Assembly: GCA_023362775.1 (NCBI GenBank)
Contig: JALMGJ010000019.1
Coordinates: forward strand, 3,869,501 to 3,933,500
Reading direction: 5' to 3'
DNA length: 64,000 nt
From: Charina bottae
Lineage: Eukaryota; Chordata; Lepidosauria; Squamata; Charinaidae
The notes below the pieces were generated by a model that was not told the DNA's origin, searched no databases, and saw only the letters and a list, made by a program, of their open reading frames with translations. How positions within the stretch are numbered: the first letter of the stretch is position 1; each line of letters starts with the position of its first letter. The position numbers were made by a program, and so were the translations under genes. Shown here in pieces: positions 33,556 through 42,545 of this stretch.

Positions 33556-34230
33556 TATTTATTTATTTATTTTTCAAATTTTGCCACTGCCCATCTCCCC
33601 CCAGAAGAGGGTCTCTGGGCGGTTTACAATAAAGCTAACAAGTTAAAAAACAATAACCATAAATAGCATATAAAATATAAATACAAATACAAGATATAAA
33701 TATAAAAAATAAAAAATAAAATCCAGGTGGCAGTAAAAGATCTAATTGAGTTCATATGTATGTGAGGAGCACTCTAAAGCAGCAGGCGTCCCCAGGAATA
33801 ACTACTCCCCTTCCCGCCCCAAGCGAGGTGGCAGAGCCAGGTCTTCAGGTTCTTACAGAAGGTCAGGAGCGATGGGGCTTGCCTCACCTCTGAGGGCAGA
33901 ATGTTCCAAAGGGCGGGGGCTACTGCAGAGAAGGCCCACTTCCTGGACTCCGCCAGATGGAGTTCCCTTACAGATGGAGTCCGTAACATGCCCTCTCTGC
34001 ATGACCGGGTGGGACAGGTCGATGTAATGGGGATGAGACAGTCAGTAGGGCTTAAAAGGTGATAACCAACACCTTGAATTGGACCCAGAAGCAAACTGGT
34101 ACCCAATGCAGCTCGTGCAGCAAAGGTGTTACATGTGCCGATCTTGGGGCACCAAGAATTGCCTGTGCGGCCGCATTCTAGACCAGCTGTAGCTCCTGGA
34201 TACTCTTCAAGGGTAGCCCCATGTAGAGCG
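33555..34230 (-). mobile_element. L2-like LINE 3' end, 5'-truncated
   Basis: TTTATTTATTT tail, CACTGCCCATCTCCCCCCAG and GGGTCTCTGGGCGGTTTACA, then the reverse-transcriptase C-terminus on minus. Homology ends abruptly at about 34230 in CATGTAGAGCG, followed by unrelated DNA. Confidence 0.88.
33774..34106 (-). pseudogene. L2-like reverse transcriptase C-terminus
   Basis: The minus-strand frame contains SRKWAFSAVAPALWNILPSEVR and LLTFCKNLKTWLC, matching the last 90 residues of the frames at 6552-7451 and 14063-15121. A short deletion before CLIPITSTCPTRS shifts the frame relative to them. Confidence 0.8.
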
Positions 34231-34483
34231 GGGCTAAATATTAGGCTTGGTGTTGCCTTGAGCTTGGACCACCAGTGACAATTGAGTTGAGGCTTGGAAA
34301 ATAAAACTGCTTCATCTTGATACGTTGAAATAACAAAGTGAGCCAGCTGGATTCAGCTGGCTGCTTTCTTCCATTGAAAAATGGCAATACAATTGAAACG
34401 TCATCCAATCAATATGTCTATGAAGGTTCTCAGTCATCCAGGTGGAATTGTCTGTAGCTTGAATCATGTCAACTGGATTTCTA

Positions 34484-34540
34484 TTTTCTCAGTGGAAACG
34501 TTTCGCTCCTTATCCAAGGAGCTTCTTCAGTCTGAGCAAA
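34484..34540 (-). ncRNA. Hammerhead-like core, left inverted repeat
   Basis: The minus-strand CTGAAGA (34530-34524), hairpin and GAAAC (34504-34500) mirror the right copy. Its orientation is opposite to the coding strand of the element. Confidence 0.55.
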
Positions 34541-34589
34541 GTTAGTAAGGGAATCCTAAATATGTTTCTAGGTAGCTGTGTGCTTGAAA

Positions 34590-35150
34590 GGAGAAACCAT
34601 CTCAACCCAAACCAGATCTGCCATCTTCTGGTCCTGTGTCTTAACACCACTTATTTCACATACAGAGGTGACTTTTACAGACAAAAACACGGCTGTGCCA
34701 TGGCTTCTCCTGTGTCACCCATTGTGGCCAATTTATATATGGAAGAAGTGGAGAAGAAAGCACTCAACACATTCCAGGGAACGGTGCCCACCCACTGGTT
34801 TAGGTGATGACACCTGGGTCAAAATCAAGGCCCAGGAAGTACAGGCCTTCACGGACCATACAAACACTATAGATGCCAACATTAGCTTCACCAGAGAAGA
34901 CACCAAGGACAACAGACTGGCATTCCTAGACTGTGAAGTCCTCATTGGGACCGGGGGCAAGCTAGAAATAGGGATCTACAGGAAACCCACACACACAGAT
35001 CAATATCTGATGTTTGACTCCCACCATCCACTGCAGCACAAACTAGGAGTCATCAGGACATTGTCACACAGAGCAGAAACCATCCCCACCTCCATGGATT
35101 CCAAAAAGAATGAAAATCAGCACCTGAGAACAGCTCTGAAGGCCTGTTGA
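34590..35150 (+). pseudogene. Penelope-like reverse transcriptase C-terminal part (dead)
   Basis: The frame 34466-34807 includes LNTTYFTYRGDFYRQKHGCAM and ASPVSPIVANLYMEEVEK (motif B region), and ends GTVPTHWFR at a stop. The frame 34578-35150 continues DDTWVKIKAQEV, NISFTREDTKDNRLAFLDCE and IYRKPTHTDQYLMFDSHHP. The junction near 34800-34808 lacks about five bases, so the tyrosine and valine of the catalytic YVDD are lost. The N-terminal half of the enzyme is absent. Confidence 0.88.
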
Positions 35151-35252
35151 TATCCAAATTGGGCCTTCACCAAATCTAAATCTACCAGACCTAAAACAGC
35201 GACAGATAGGGCTGAGACTCAGAGTAAACGAAAGAACCTGGTCATTCCCTAC

Positions 35253-35747
35253 ATGGCTGGCGTGTCTGAAAAGATAAAATGGATATTTGGCAAACACCAC
35301 ATACCTGTATATTTCAAACCCACCAACACACTGAGACAGAGGCTTGTACACCCCAAAGATCAAACTCCAAAACGCAAGAAAAGCAATGTAGTTTATGCAA
35401 TCCAGTGCAGTGAGGAGTGCTCTGAACTCTACATTGGAGAAACCAAACAACTTTTGTACAGGAGGATGACCCAACACAGGAGAAGTAACACCACAGGACC
35501 ACAGTCAGCAGTTTATCTTCATCTAAAGGAAAAAGGACACTCATTTGAGGACATTAATGTTCACATTTTAGACAGAGAAGATAGGTGGTTTGAGAGAGGG
35601 GTCAAGGAATCCATTTATGCCAACTTGGAAAATCCTTCCTTGAATAGAGGTGGGGGCCTCAGGCATAATATTTCCCCTATATTATGCCTGAGGCCATTTC
35701 CCCCATCTTTCCCCCATCTTCCTCCCTGCTTTGTCTTCTGTGCCTAG
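35253..35747 (+). pseudogene. Penelope-like GIY-YIG endonuclease segment
   Basis: The frame contains KHHIPVYFKPTNTLRQ, then NVVYAIQCSEECSELYIGETKQLLYRRMTQH (GIY-like VYA, YIG, catalytic Arg), HLKEKGHSFEDINVHILDRE and WFERGVKESIYANLE with the catalytic-type Glu. The original C-terminus near GLRHN runs into the hairpin at 35655-35695. The last 25 codons are therefore probably read-through. Confidence 0.88.
35655..35695. repeat. Perfect 16-bp inverted repeat (hairpin)
   Basis: GGCCTCAGGCATAATA (35655-35670) and TATTATGCCTGAGGCC (35680-35695) are separated by nine bases. It lies at the end of the GIY-YIG frame. The related fragment at 22.5 kb has a single arm. Confidence 0.95.
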
Positions 35748-35911
35748 GAAGATTAAGACCATTTCGCAAGCTCAACAGCAGCATGGTAATCTCAACAATC
35801 CTCCTTTAGATGATAAAGGGACTTAAAATAACATCTCAATATAACCATGACCTAGCCCCAGGTGTAAGGTCACACAGCTACCTAGAAACATATTTAGGAT
35901 TCCCTTACTAA

Positions 35912-35965
35912 CTTTGCTCAGACTGAAGAAGCTCCTTGGATAAGGAGCGAAACGTTTCCACTGAG
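35912..35965 (+). ncRNA. Hammerhead-like core, right inverted repeat
   Basis: CTGAAGA at 35923-35929; stem II GCTCCTT(GGAT)AAGGAGC at 35931-35948, seven perfect pairs; GAAAC at 35949-35953, followed by GTT as a possible cleavage triplet. CTCAG upstream and CTGAG downstream could form stem I. Near-identical cores lie at 22.3 and 34.5 kb. Confidence 0.6.
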
Positions 35966-36050
35966 AAAATAGAAATCCAGTTGACATGATTCAAGCTACA
36001 GTCATCCAATCAAGCTTCCTGGGAGCTCTGCGCAATCCTTCTAAGTGTAA

Positions 36051-36380
36051 GAGCTAGTGTAGAGTGGTGGGTAAGGTGTTACAGTGGTACCAGGGAATTT
36101 CAGATTATGGTCCCCACTCAGCAACGGAAGCCTACTGGGTGATTTGGAGTCAGTCTCCCCCTTTCAGCCCAAGAGTCGGTGTGGTGTTGTGGTTAAGCTG
36201 CTGGGCTAGGAGCAGAGAGGCCCGAGTTCTAGTCCACCCTCAGCTCACTGAGTGACTTTGGGCCAGTCCCTCTTAGCTCAACCTACTACACAGAGTTCTT
36301 ATGAGATAGCAAAACTGAAGGAAGTGGGTTCTATGAAGCCCACTTCACACTCCTGAATATAAATTATACAAATAAATAGA
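36051..36380 (+). mobile_element. Head-to-tail pair of tRNA-derived SINEs
   Basis: A first copy (36051-36170: GAGCTAGTGTAGAGTGGTGG ... CTCCCCCTTTCAGCCC) stops at the CAGCCC position. There it is followed by a second copy (36171-36380) beginning GTCGGTGTGGTGTTGTGG and ending in an AATAAATAGATAAG tail. The break is at the same place, CTCAGCCC, where the 9-kb array exits to its tail. Confidence 0.7.
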
Positions 36381-36631
36381 TAAGCAAATATACTTTTAAA
36401 CAAATTAAAAGGCACAGGAGGCCCCACCTAATCACCTCTCCCCTCCCCCGCCCAAAAACGTTAGCTGCCTGAGGCAACTACGTTCTTCTGTCTAAAAGTC
36501 TTGGATTGTAACTTCCTCAAAGGCAGGTTTCTTTGTTTATGGGCACAGAAGCCCCAAAAGATAAATTGATTTCATTGTAATTTGGCCTTCCCAAGGAATT
36601 CTGCAAGAACTTGGTGCATTAGCAGGTTTGA

Positions 36632-36800
36632 AAATGAATAAGACAGAGATCTTAACAAAAAATATGAAAATAGAAGTTCAAACAGATTGAGAAAAAGGTA
36701 AAATATCTGGATATCATTATGACAAATATGAATTGTATGTTATTTCAAAATAACCATGTTAAGACATGGAAAGAAGTTAAAAAGGAATTCTAAAAAAAGT
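36632..36800 (+). pseudogene. L1-like ORF2 fragment
   Basis: Translation with a few frame corrections reads NKTEILTKNMKIEVQ and KGKISGYHYDK, then DMERS-like sequence. It resembles the L1 ORF2 segment after the YADD box (KTKxxTKNM...KVKYLG). Short and degraded. Confidence 0.45.
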
Positions 36801-37705
36801 ATTCTCTGTGCTATGGGAAATTCTCGGTACTTTATTAAATGTAGCTTCCAGGATACTTTGAGGGAGGAATGGCAATGAAAAATTGATTCAGTTTTAAGAC
36901 ATCGACATCTCAAGGTACTCTATAAAATCCTTCCACAGTGTTTTACCAAATTAGCATTACAATCTCTTCTTAATGCCAGCGTGATACATGTAAGAACAAT
37001 AAAGAGACTGCCTCTGGTCATGCTCAAAATTAAATGTGTGCATTTTCTTTCTGCGGATCTTTTCTATTGTCCCACATGCTGGCTTTACTGTATATTTCTC
37101 AGCTCCAATGATTCCTTGCTTCCTCGATCCTTTCAAATAGCTTTCTGTCACCTCCAACTGGATCGTAGACCAATATTTGATCTCACTGGGCTTTAAGAAA
37201 GCAAAACTGGAGCAGAAGTAACAGAAATATCCGAGAATAACCAGATGGTGCTCTGCCTGGATGACCTTTCATTCCAGGCAATTATTTAGTTAATTTTTCT
37301 TCCATAAGATTTAATGCTCTGCCACCCATGTTATTGGATAGAAGATGTAATATAATGCCCCAAATGTTTTATATCCATGCCAGGTGGGGGGAAATTGAGA
37401 GAATGATGCATGCATTGCCTGTTCTGTAAGATCTGGTGCATCGACTTCATTTTGCTTCTTTATCCAATTGTCTCAATAGGCTGGAGGATAAGTTTATTCT
37501 CTTCTCTTCTTATTAGCTGATTTGTCTCTAGAAAACTTGGTTTAATGGTTTGGGGATTTCGCTTTCTCTACACTTCCTTTTGATTTATGACCTTTGATTG
37601 TAAATACAGTTTATACTACTTATACTTCTCCCATGACATAAGCCTTGGTTTTGTTCTTTCAATGATAATGAGAACTATCGCTGTACGTCATTTGTGTGTA
37701 TACTT
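36801..37705. other. No recognisable feature
   Basis: AT-rich DNA, possibly a further L1-derived stretch, but nothing could be supported. Confidence 0.35.
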
Positions 37706-37806
37706 CTCTCAGCCCAACCCACCTCACAGGTGGTTGTGGAGAAAATTGGAGGAGATCCTGGAAGAAAGGTAGGATACAGATTTCACAAAGTAAATACCTA
37801 AATAAA
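37706..37806 (+). repeat. SINE 3' tail fragment (L2-type tail)
   Basis: CTCTCAGCCCAACCCACCTC, ACAGGTGGTTGTGGAGAAAATTGG and a tail ending AAATACCTAAATAAA match the tail of the 9-kb SINE. The head is missing. Confidence 0.75.
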
Positions 37807-38314
37807 ATATAATCTGCAACTGTCTTAACTGCACAATGGCTTTTGCATTATGAGCATAACTGGATGGCCCCACCTTCCTGATCTTACAGATGTCAAAAAT
37901 CACAAAGATTAGGCTAGATTGGGAAGTAAAACAACCTCAGAAGTCACTAGTAAATTGGTGTTGTTGCCAAGAAAACCACATGAATGAATCAATTTAATCA
38001 CTCGGAGTTGAGCTTGACTTGAGGAAATCTTTACCATTTTTAGACAAGGAAGCAAGTAATCTGAGATTGGATATCCTTTGATTAGGGTTATGGAGCATAT
38101 GGAGAAGCTGCATCTCTGCTAATATCATTTTTCTCACTCTGAAGTTTATCTTTATCCTTGAGAGGTAGTGTCACATGAACACCAGAAGGATTCCTAAATG
38201 CTTTCCTCACAAAGAAAACAGGAGCATTAAATAGAAGCAGAGAAAGAGATATTAACATTGTGGAAATAGTGCATTTTTTTTAGTCCAGTGTTATGGCTCT
38301 AATCTAGGTTGCAA

Positions 38315-38371
38315 AACAATTCATTCATTCATTCATTCATTCATTCATTCATTCATTCATTCATTCATTCT
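38315..38371. repeat. (ATTC)n microsatellite
   Basis: About thirteen perfect ATTC units. Confidence 0.97.
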
Positions 38372-38374
38372 ATT

Positions 38375-38690
38375 TATATAACAGCTCCATGAGGAGTCCA
38401 GTCATTATTAAATGGTCTATCAAGTCAATGAAAAGAGATGCAGTTCATTAAAAAAAAATCCATATTATACAATCATCAATTCATGCTGGTACCTGCAATG
38501 TATCATCATCCTAGATATTACAAGTTGTGGGGCAAATCTTTGACTTAACCACTGCAGTAAAGGCCATCTGAATGAGTGCCACTCAAATAACTAAGGGGGA
38601 CTATTCCACAGGGATGGAGAAAAGACCCCAAAGTGATTTCCTGCCCTGCATCTCATATATGGTTAAGGCACAACTCATATTCAGGCTAAA
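38375..38690 (-). repeat. Possible old L2/CR1-like LINE 3' end
   Basis: GGGGGACTATTCCACAGGGATGG and GAAAAGACCCCA resemble, on minus, the APALWN-type reverse-transcriptase C-terminus of the L2-like copies. The left edge has TTTATATAACAGC in place of the usual tail. Highly diverged. Confidence 0.35.
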
Positions 38691-39366
38691 ACATACTGAG
38701 ATGTCAGTTTTGTGTATCCAGAACATTCACTAGATGAAAATGTCAGTTCTACATTAGTTAAGGAAGTGTGATCATGCCACTTCATCTCCTTTGCCAGGAC
38801 TGCATTTCTCAGTCTTATTGATGATTATGTTATAGTGACTTACAATAAACTTATCAGAAGCTTAAAATAACAACAAAAATTCATCTGTTTAAGTTTCCCA
38901 GTGAAACTTGCTATAAGGGGTACTGTTCTGTTGTTCCAAATGCAAAAACCTTGGTTTGCTGACAAATTATTAGCCTATGGCCATATGCTCCATATGGCTA
39001 TGGTCAAATAAGGAGGAACACTGAAAAGAAGAAGGAAGAAGACTGAAAAATAAGGCCTGCTGTAATCACAGGATTGGGTAGAAGCCATGATGATGTCACA
39101 TGTGCTCTGACATCATGCACAAATGATGCAAGCTGTTTAATTTGTATCAGCTGCATCAGGACTTACTTGACTCACACTCCCCCACCCACCCCATGAATAC
39201 CCGTGGAGGAGATAGGGTCAAGCTCCAAAAGTTTCTGCATTTTTGTTCACAGTGTTTTTTCTGGAATTTTTGAGGGGGGCAGTTAGGTTATTGGATTTTT
39301 TAAAGAGAAAAGCTCTGTGCACATTGTGCTGATATGTAAATGCTTTGGTTTATTTTGAAGTGGGAA

Positions 39367-39536
39367 AAGGGTTAAAGAGGATGAGATGCTTAGATACCAT
39401 CACTGATGTAATGAACATGAATTTGATTAAACTCCGGGAGACAGTGGAGGACAGGGAGGCCTGGCGTGCTATGGTCCATGGGGTCATGAAGAGTCGGACA
39501 TGACTAAACGACTGAACAACAACAACAAGGGTTAAA
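39367..39536 (+). mobile_element. 5'-truncated Bov-B 3' end with target duplication
   Basis: AAGGGTTAAA at 39367-39376 and 39527-39536 brackets 150 bases: GGGAGACAGTGGAGGACAGG, GAGGCCTGGCGTGCTATGG, AGAGTCGGACATGACTAAAC and GACTGAACAACAACAACAA. This is the canonical Bov-B terminus. Confidence 0.93.
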
Positions 39537-39749
39537 TAATATCTATCTGGATTGCTTTAAGGGTTCAACTGATGTTATTTGCTTTTAAGAATTTGGATGG
39601 TTTTAAGGATTTGATTTAAGGCTACTGTTTTGAATTGTTTTTGTTTTTTGGGTTTATTAAGATTATTAAAACTGTTGTACTATTAAGTATAATGGCAGAC
39701 AATTTATATGCTTTTTAGTTTGATTTTTATTATAGTACACAGAAATGTA

Positions 39750-40108
39750 TAGAATAGTAGTAAAGGTAAAGGTTCCCCCCGCACATTTGTACAGTCGTGT
39801 CCAACTCTAGGGGCCGGTGCTCATGTCCGTTTGTTAGCCAAAGAGCCAGCGTTGTCTGAAGACGCTTCCGTGGTCATGTGGCCAGCATGACGCGTGTGGA
39901 ACGCTGTTACCATCCCACCGAAGTGGTACCTATTTATCTACTTGCATTTGCATGCTTTCGAATTGCTAGGTTGGCAAGAGCTGGGGCGAGTGCGGGAGCT
40001 CAATCCGTCACGTGGGGCTAGGGATTTGAACCTCTGAACTTGCAATCTTCTGATCGACAAGCCTGGCATCTTACCCACTGAGCCACCATGCCCCCTAGAA
40101 TAGTAGTA
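39750..40108 (-). mobile_element. Complete Sauria SINE with 13-bp target duplication
   Basis: TAGAATAGTAGTA at 39750-39762 and 40096-40108 brackets 39763-40095. On minus it starts GGGGCATGGTGGCTCAGTGGG and ends GGGGGGAACCTTTACCTTT. All body blocks are present, so it serves as the reference copy for the split SINE at 3717. Confidence 0.95.
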
Positions 40109-40475
40109 GGAAGGGAATAATTAAATAAGTGTTATATTATTTGGGGGGGGGAGTTGTTTAGGAGGTCTATATGGTTTTTTTCTTTATTTTAATATAAGGG
40201 AGGAGTAACTGTACTTAGTGATTTTTATAATGTACTAAAGTGGAATGATTTATAGAAATAAAGTGGTTTTGGTTTAATATAGAGTAAGAGATTGATTATG
40301 GAAATTTTTGTATATCCTTGCTGTCAAAAGTCAGAAGTCACTTCTATTTGTAATTTTGGAAAAAATAATTCTCCGTGTTTTTCACACCTTTTTAGTTTTT
40401 TGTAGTTTTTTTTTTTTTGTAGCTTTTATCTTTGACTTCAAACTTAATAAAATTCTTTAAAAAATATTGTAAAAG

Positions 40476-41445
40476 CCACTGTCCTCCTTTGTGATGTGTC
40501 TGACCTTTAAGCTTACCTATTTCTAAAATACAGCTTGCCTATCAAACCAACCCGTAATCACTTTCTCATTTCAAATATTGAGAGATTCTATTTAAATAAG
40601 TAAAGGTCATCTTTCTTTGAAACAAAGATTATTATTCACCTGTTTTTCTTTGAAAATTAGGGAATTGGGAGAGGGAAGAAAAAACTAGCAGGGAAGATTT
40701 AGGGTTCTCTCAATTTCACTCTTTCTACTTTCAATGTACTGAGTCAGCAGTGGCCAGGATTAAAGATAATTATGCAGAATTACCAAAGACTGCAAGGAAG
40801 AGTAGTAGATTTGAAATGCAATTGAGTTTCCCAAATTCATCATGTCTAGTCTAAAGCAGGAACAAAAATATTCCCTCCTCCAGCTGCGTATTTTGCTGTG
40901 TTTTGTTTTTTAGCTCCTATTTAAATTATCACTCGGTCCCAGAAGTAGCAAGGGAGAACAAAGTTTTGATAATCATTAGAAACCTGTTTAGATGAGCACG
41001 AAAACTTCTTTCACTTGGTTTCAGAGAAAAAGCCTAAAGCAAATGGCCATTGGTTCATTTCAAGGCTGTTACATTTCACTTTACAGTTTTCTACTGGTTC
41101 AGGATGCACACAGCTATATTTAACAGCTTGATATGAAAACATTAAAAAACATTAACTGAGATCTATATGTTGTCCCACATAAATGTCTGCCTAGCTCCTG
41201 CTATAGTGTCTAGAAATATCTTTATTTTGGAATGTATAATACGCGGAGCTGAGTTGCATTTCACAAGTTTAATCTTCATATTAAGACTTGTCTGCTCAAT
41301 GAGGGAGAAATTTCTATTAAACACATCAACTCCTGGATGCTGCTCACATTTTATAAGATTTGCAAATGATTTCCAGAAAAATATTTCGGATTTTACATGA
41401 GACCATGTTTTGAGATAGCATCTAGGATGCATATGCCTTATGGCA
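40476..41445. other. No recognisable feature
   Basis: AT-rich DNA; nothing supportable. Confidence 0.4.
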
Positions 41446-42545
41446 GGGGTCCCCAACCCCCAGGCCGTGGACCGGAACCCAGGCCGCACTGTCTGGAACG
41501 AGTCTTCCCTTGCCGCCATGGCAGTCTCCGACTCGGAAGAAGAGGAGCCGATAACAGGAAGAGGTGGGGAAGGCGTGAAAGCCGAGCCTGAGCCATAGCA
41601 GCTGATAGGAGGAGACTGGAAAGCAGAAGCACCTATGCCAGGGGTGGGGAACATCCGGCCCATGGGCCATATAAGGCCCACGAAATCATTTGGTCTGGCC
41701 CTGCCAAGGCCACTGCAGGCGGGACTCGAAATTCAATAAATCTAGGAGCTCGGGCCAGCAAACCCTGCCTCCTTCTGTGAAATTGTCTCCCGCCCGCTAA
41801 CTCCGCCCCCCCAGTGCTTGTGATTGGCTCCTGCCCACAAACCCTGCCCCCTTCTGTGAAATTGTCTCCCACCCGCTAATCACCCCCCAGTGCTTGTGAT
41901 TGGCTCCTGCCCACAAATCCCGCCCCCGGTCCGCGAATGATGTTATTTATTATTTAAATGGACCTTGGCAGAAAAAAGGTACCCCACCCCTGACCTATGC
42001 CTATCAGCGTGCAGCAAAGGAGGCTAGAGAGGCGGACCGAGCAGTGTGAGGGCTCCTGCCTACAAATGGTGCAAAAATCGAAGCCTGGCTGTGCGCACCT
42101 CTGTCACCCAAACTCCAGCTGCCTGAACTCCAGCCGCTGCCCGTAGCCATGAGTGTTCCTGCATCTCCGCTTAATCTTGCCACCGTACGGCCTTCTGAAC
42201 TCCAGCCCCCGGACTCTCAGCCCTGCTTCTCTGCCTTGAGTTTGTCGGATTTCTGCCTGAATCCCGTTGCTGAGTGCCCTCTTGCCTTACTGCCTTGTGG
42301 GACCTCCGCAGAGGGACCCTGGCAAACCCCAGCTGCGTGCGTGCCAGTAGGCGATGTGGACTGGGCTGTGTTTTTCGACCTGGGACTTAACATCACACTG
42401 CCTGGTTCTGAGGTGGTGCCAGCGCCTGAACTCAGGCCCTGCTTCGCACCCGCTCCCTGCCCGCCATTTGCAGAGGACTCTCCACCCTACTATGTTTTGT
42501 TCCCTACTATGTCCCCACAACATTGGCTTCATGTCCCTGAGTGAG
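41446..42545 (+). repeat. Open-ended hAT-like element with GC-rich interior
   Basis: The left end CAGGGGTCCCCAACCCCCAG resembles a hAT terminal inverted repeat, and the sequence is GC-rich to about 42545. A second hAT (41639-41992) is nested in it. No matching right terminal repeat was found before 44 kb, so the element may be truncated. A 131-codon frame at 42149-42544 is Pro/Ala/Ser-rich and has no domain I recognise. Confidence 0.45.
41631..42000 (-). mobile_element. Non-autonomous hAT transposon, 354 bp
   Basis: The 8-bp target duplication ACCTATGC (41631-41638, 41993-42000) flanks 41639-41992. The ends are CAGGGGTGGGGAACAT and TACCCCACCCCTG. The interior holds two copies of an approximately 80-bp unit containing TGATTGGCTCCTGCCCACAAA, and no coding capacity. 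Strand is set relative to the copy at 46323, whose interior is in the opposite order. Confidence 0.93.

Larger units (their letters stand above)
34400..36013 (+). mobile_element. Penelope-like element with 130-bp inverted terminal repeats
   Basis: The target duplication GTCATCCAATCAA (34400-34412, 36001-36013) brackets 34413-36000. The left terminal segment 34453-34582 is the reverse complement of 35871-36000. The core encodes a broken reverse-transcriptase C-terminal part and a GIY-YIG domain on plus. Inverted terminal repeats are a known arrangement in Penelope-like elements. It is a different family from the element at 27692, because coding and ends do not match. Confidence 0.93.
39290..40475 (+). 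repeat. L1-like 3' untranslated region hosting two insertions
   Basis: T- and G-rich sequence ends TTTGTAGCTTTTATCTTTGAC, AAACTTAATAAAATTCTTTAAAAAA, comparable with the L1-like end at 7720-8134. It is interrupted by a Bov-B end (39377-39526) and a Sauria SINE (39763-40095), each with its own target duplication. The 5' boundary is a guess. Confidence 0.5.

Noticed and set aside
42149..42544. 131-codon plus frame as a host gene exon
   Set aside because: Lacks recognisable domain and supported splice sites and lies in a probable transposon remnant; kept only as a finding.
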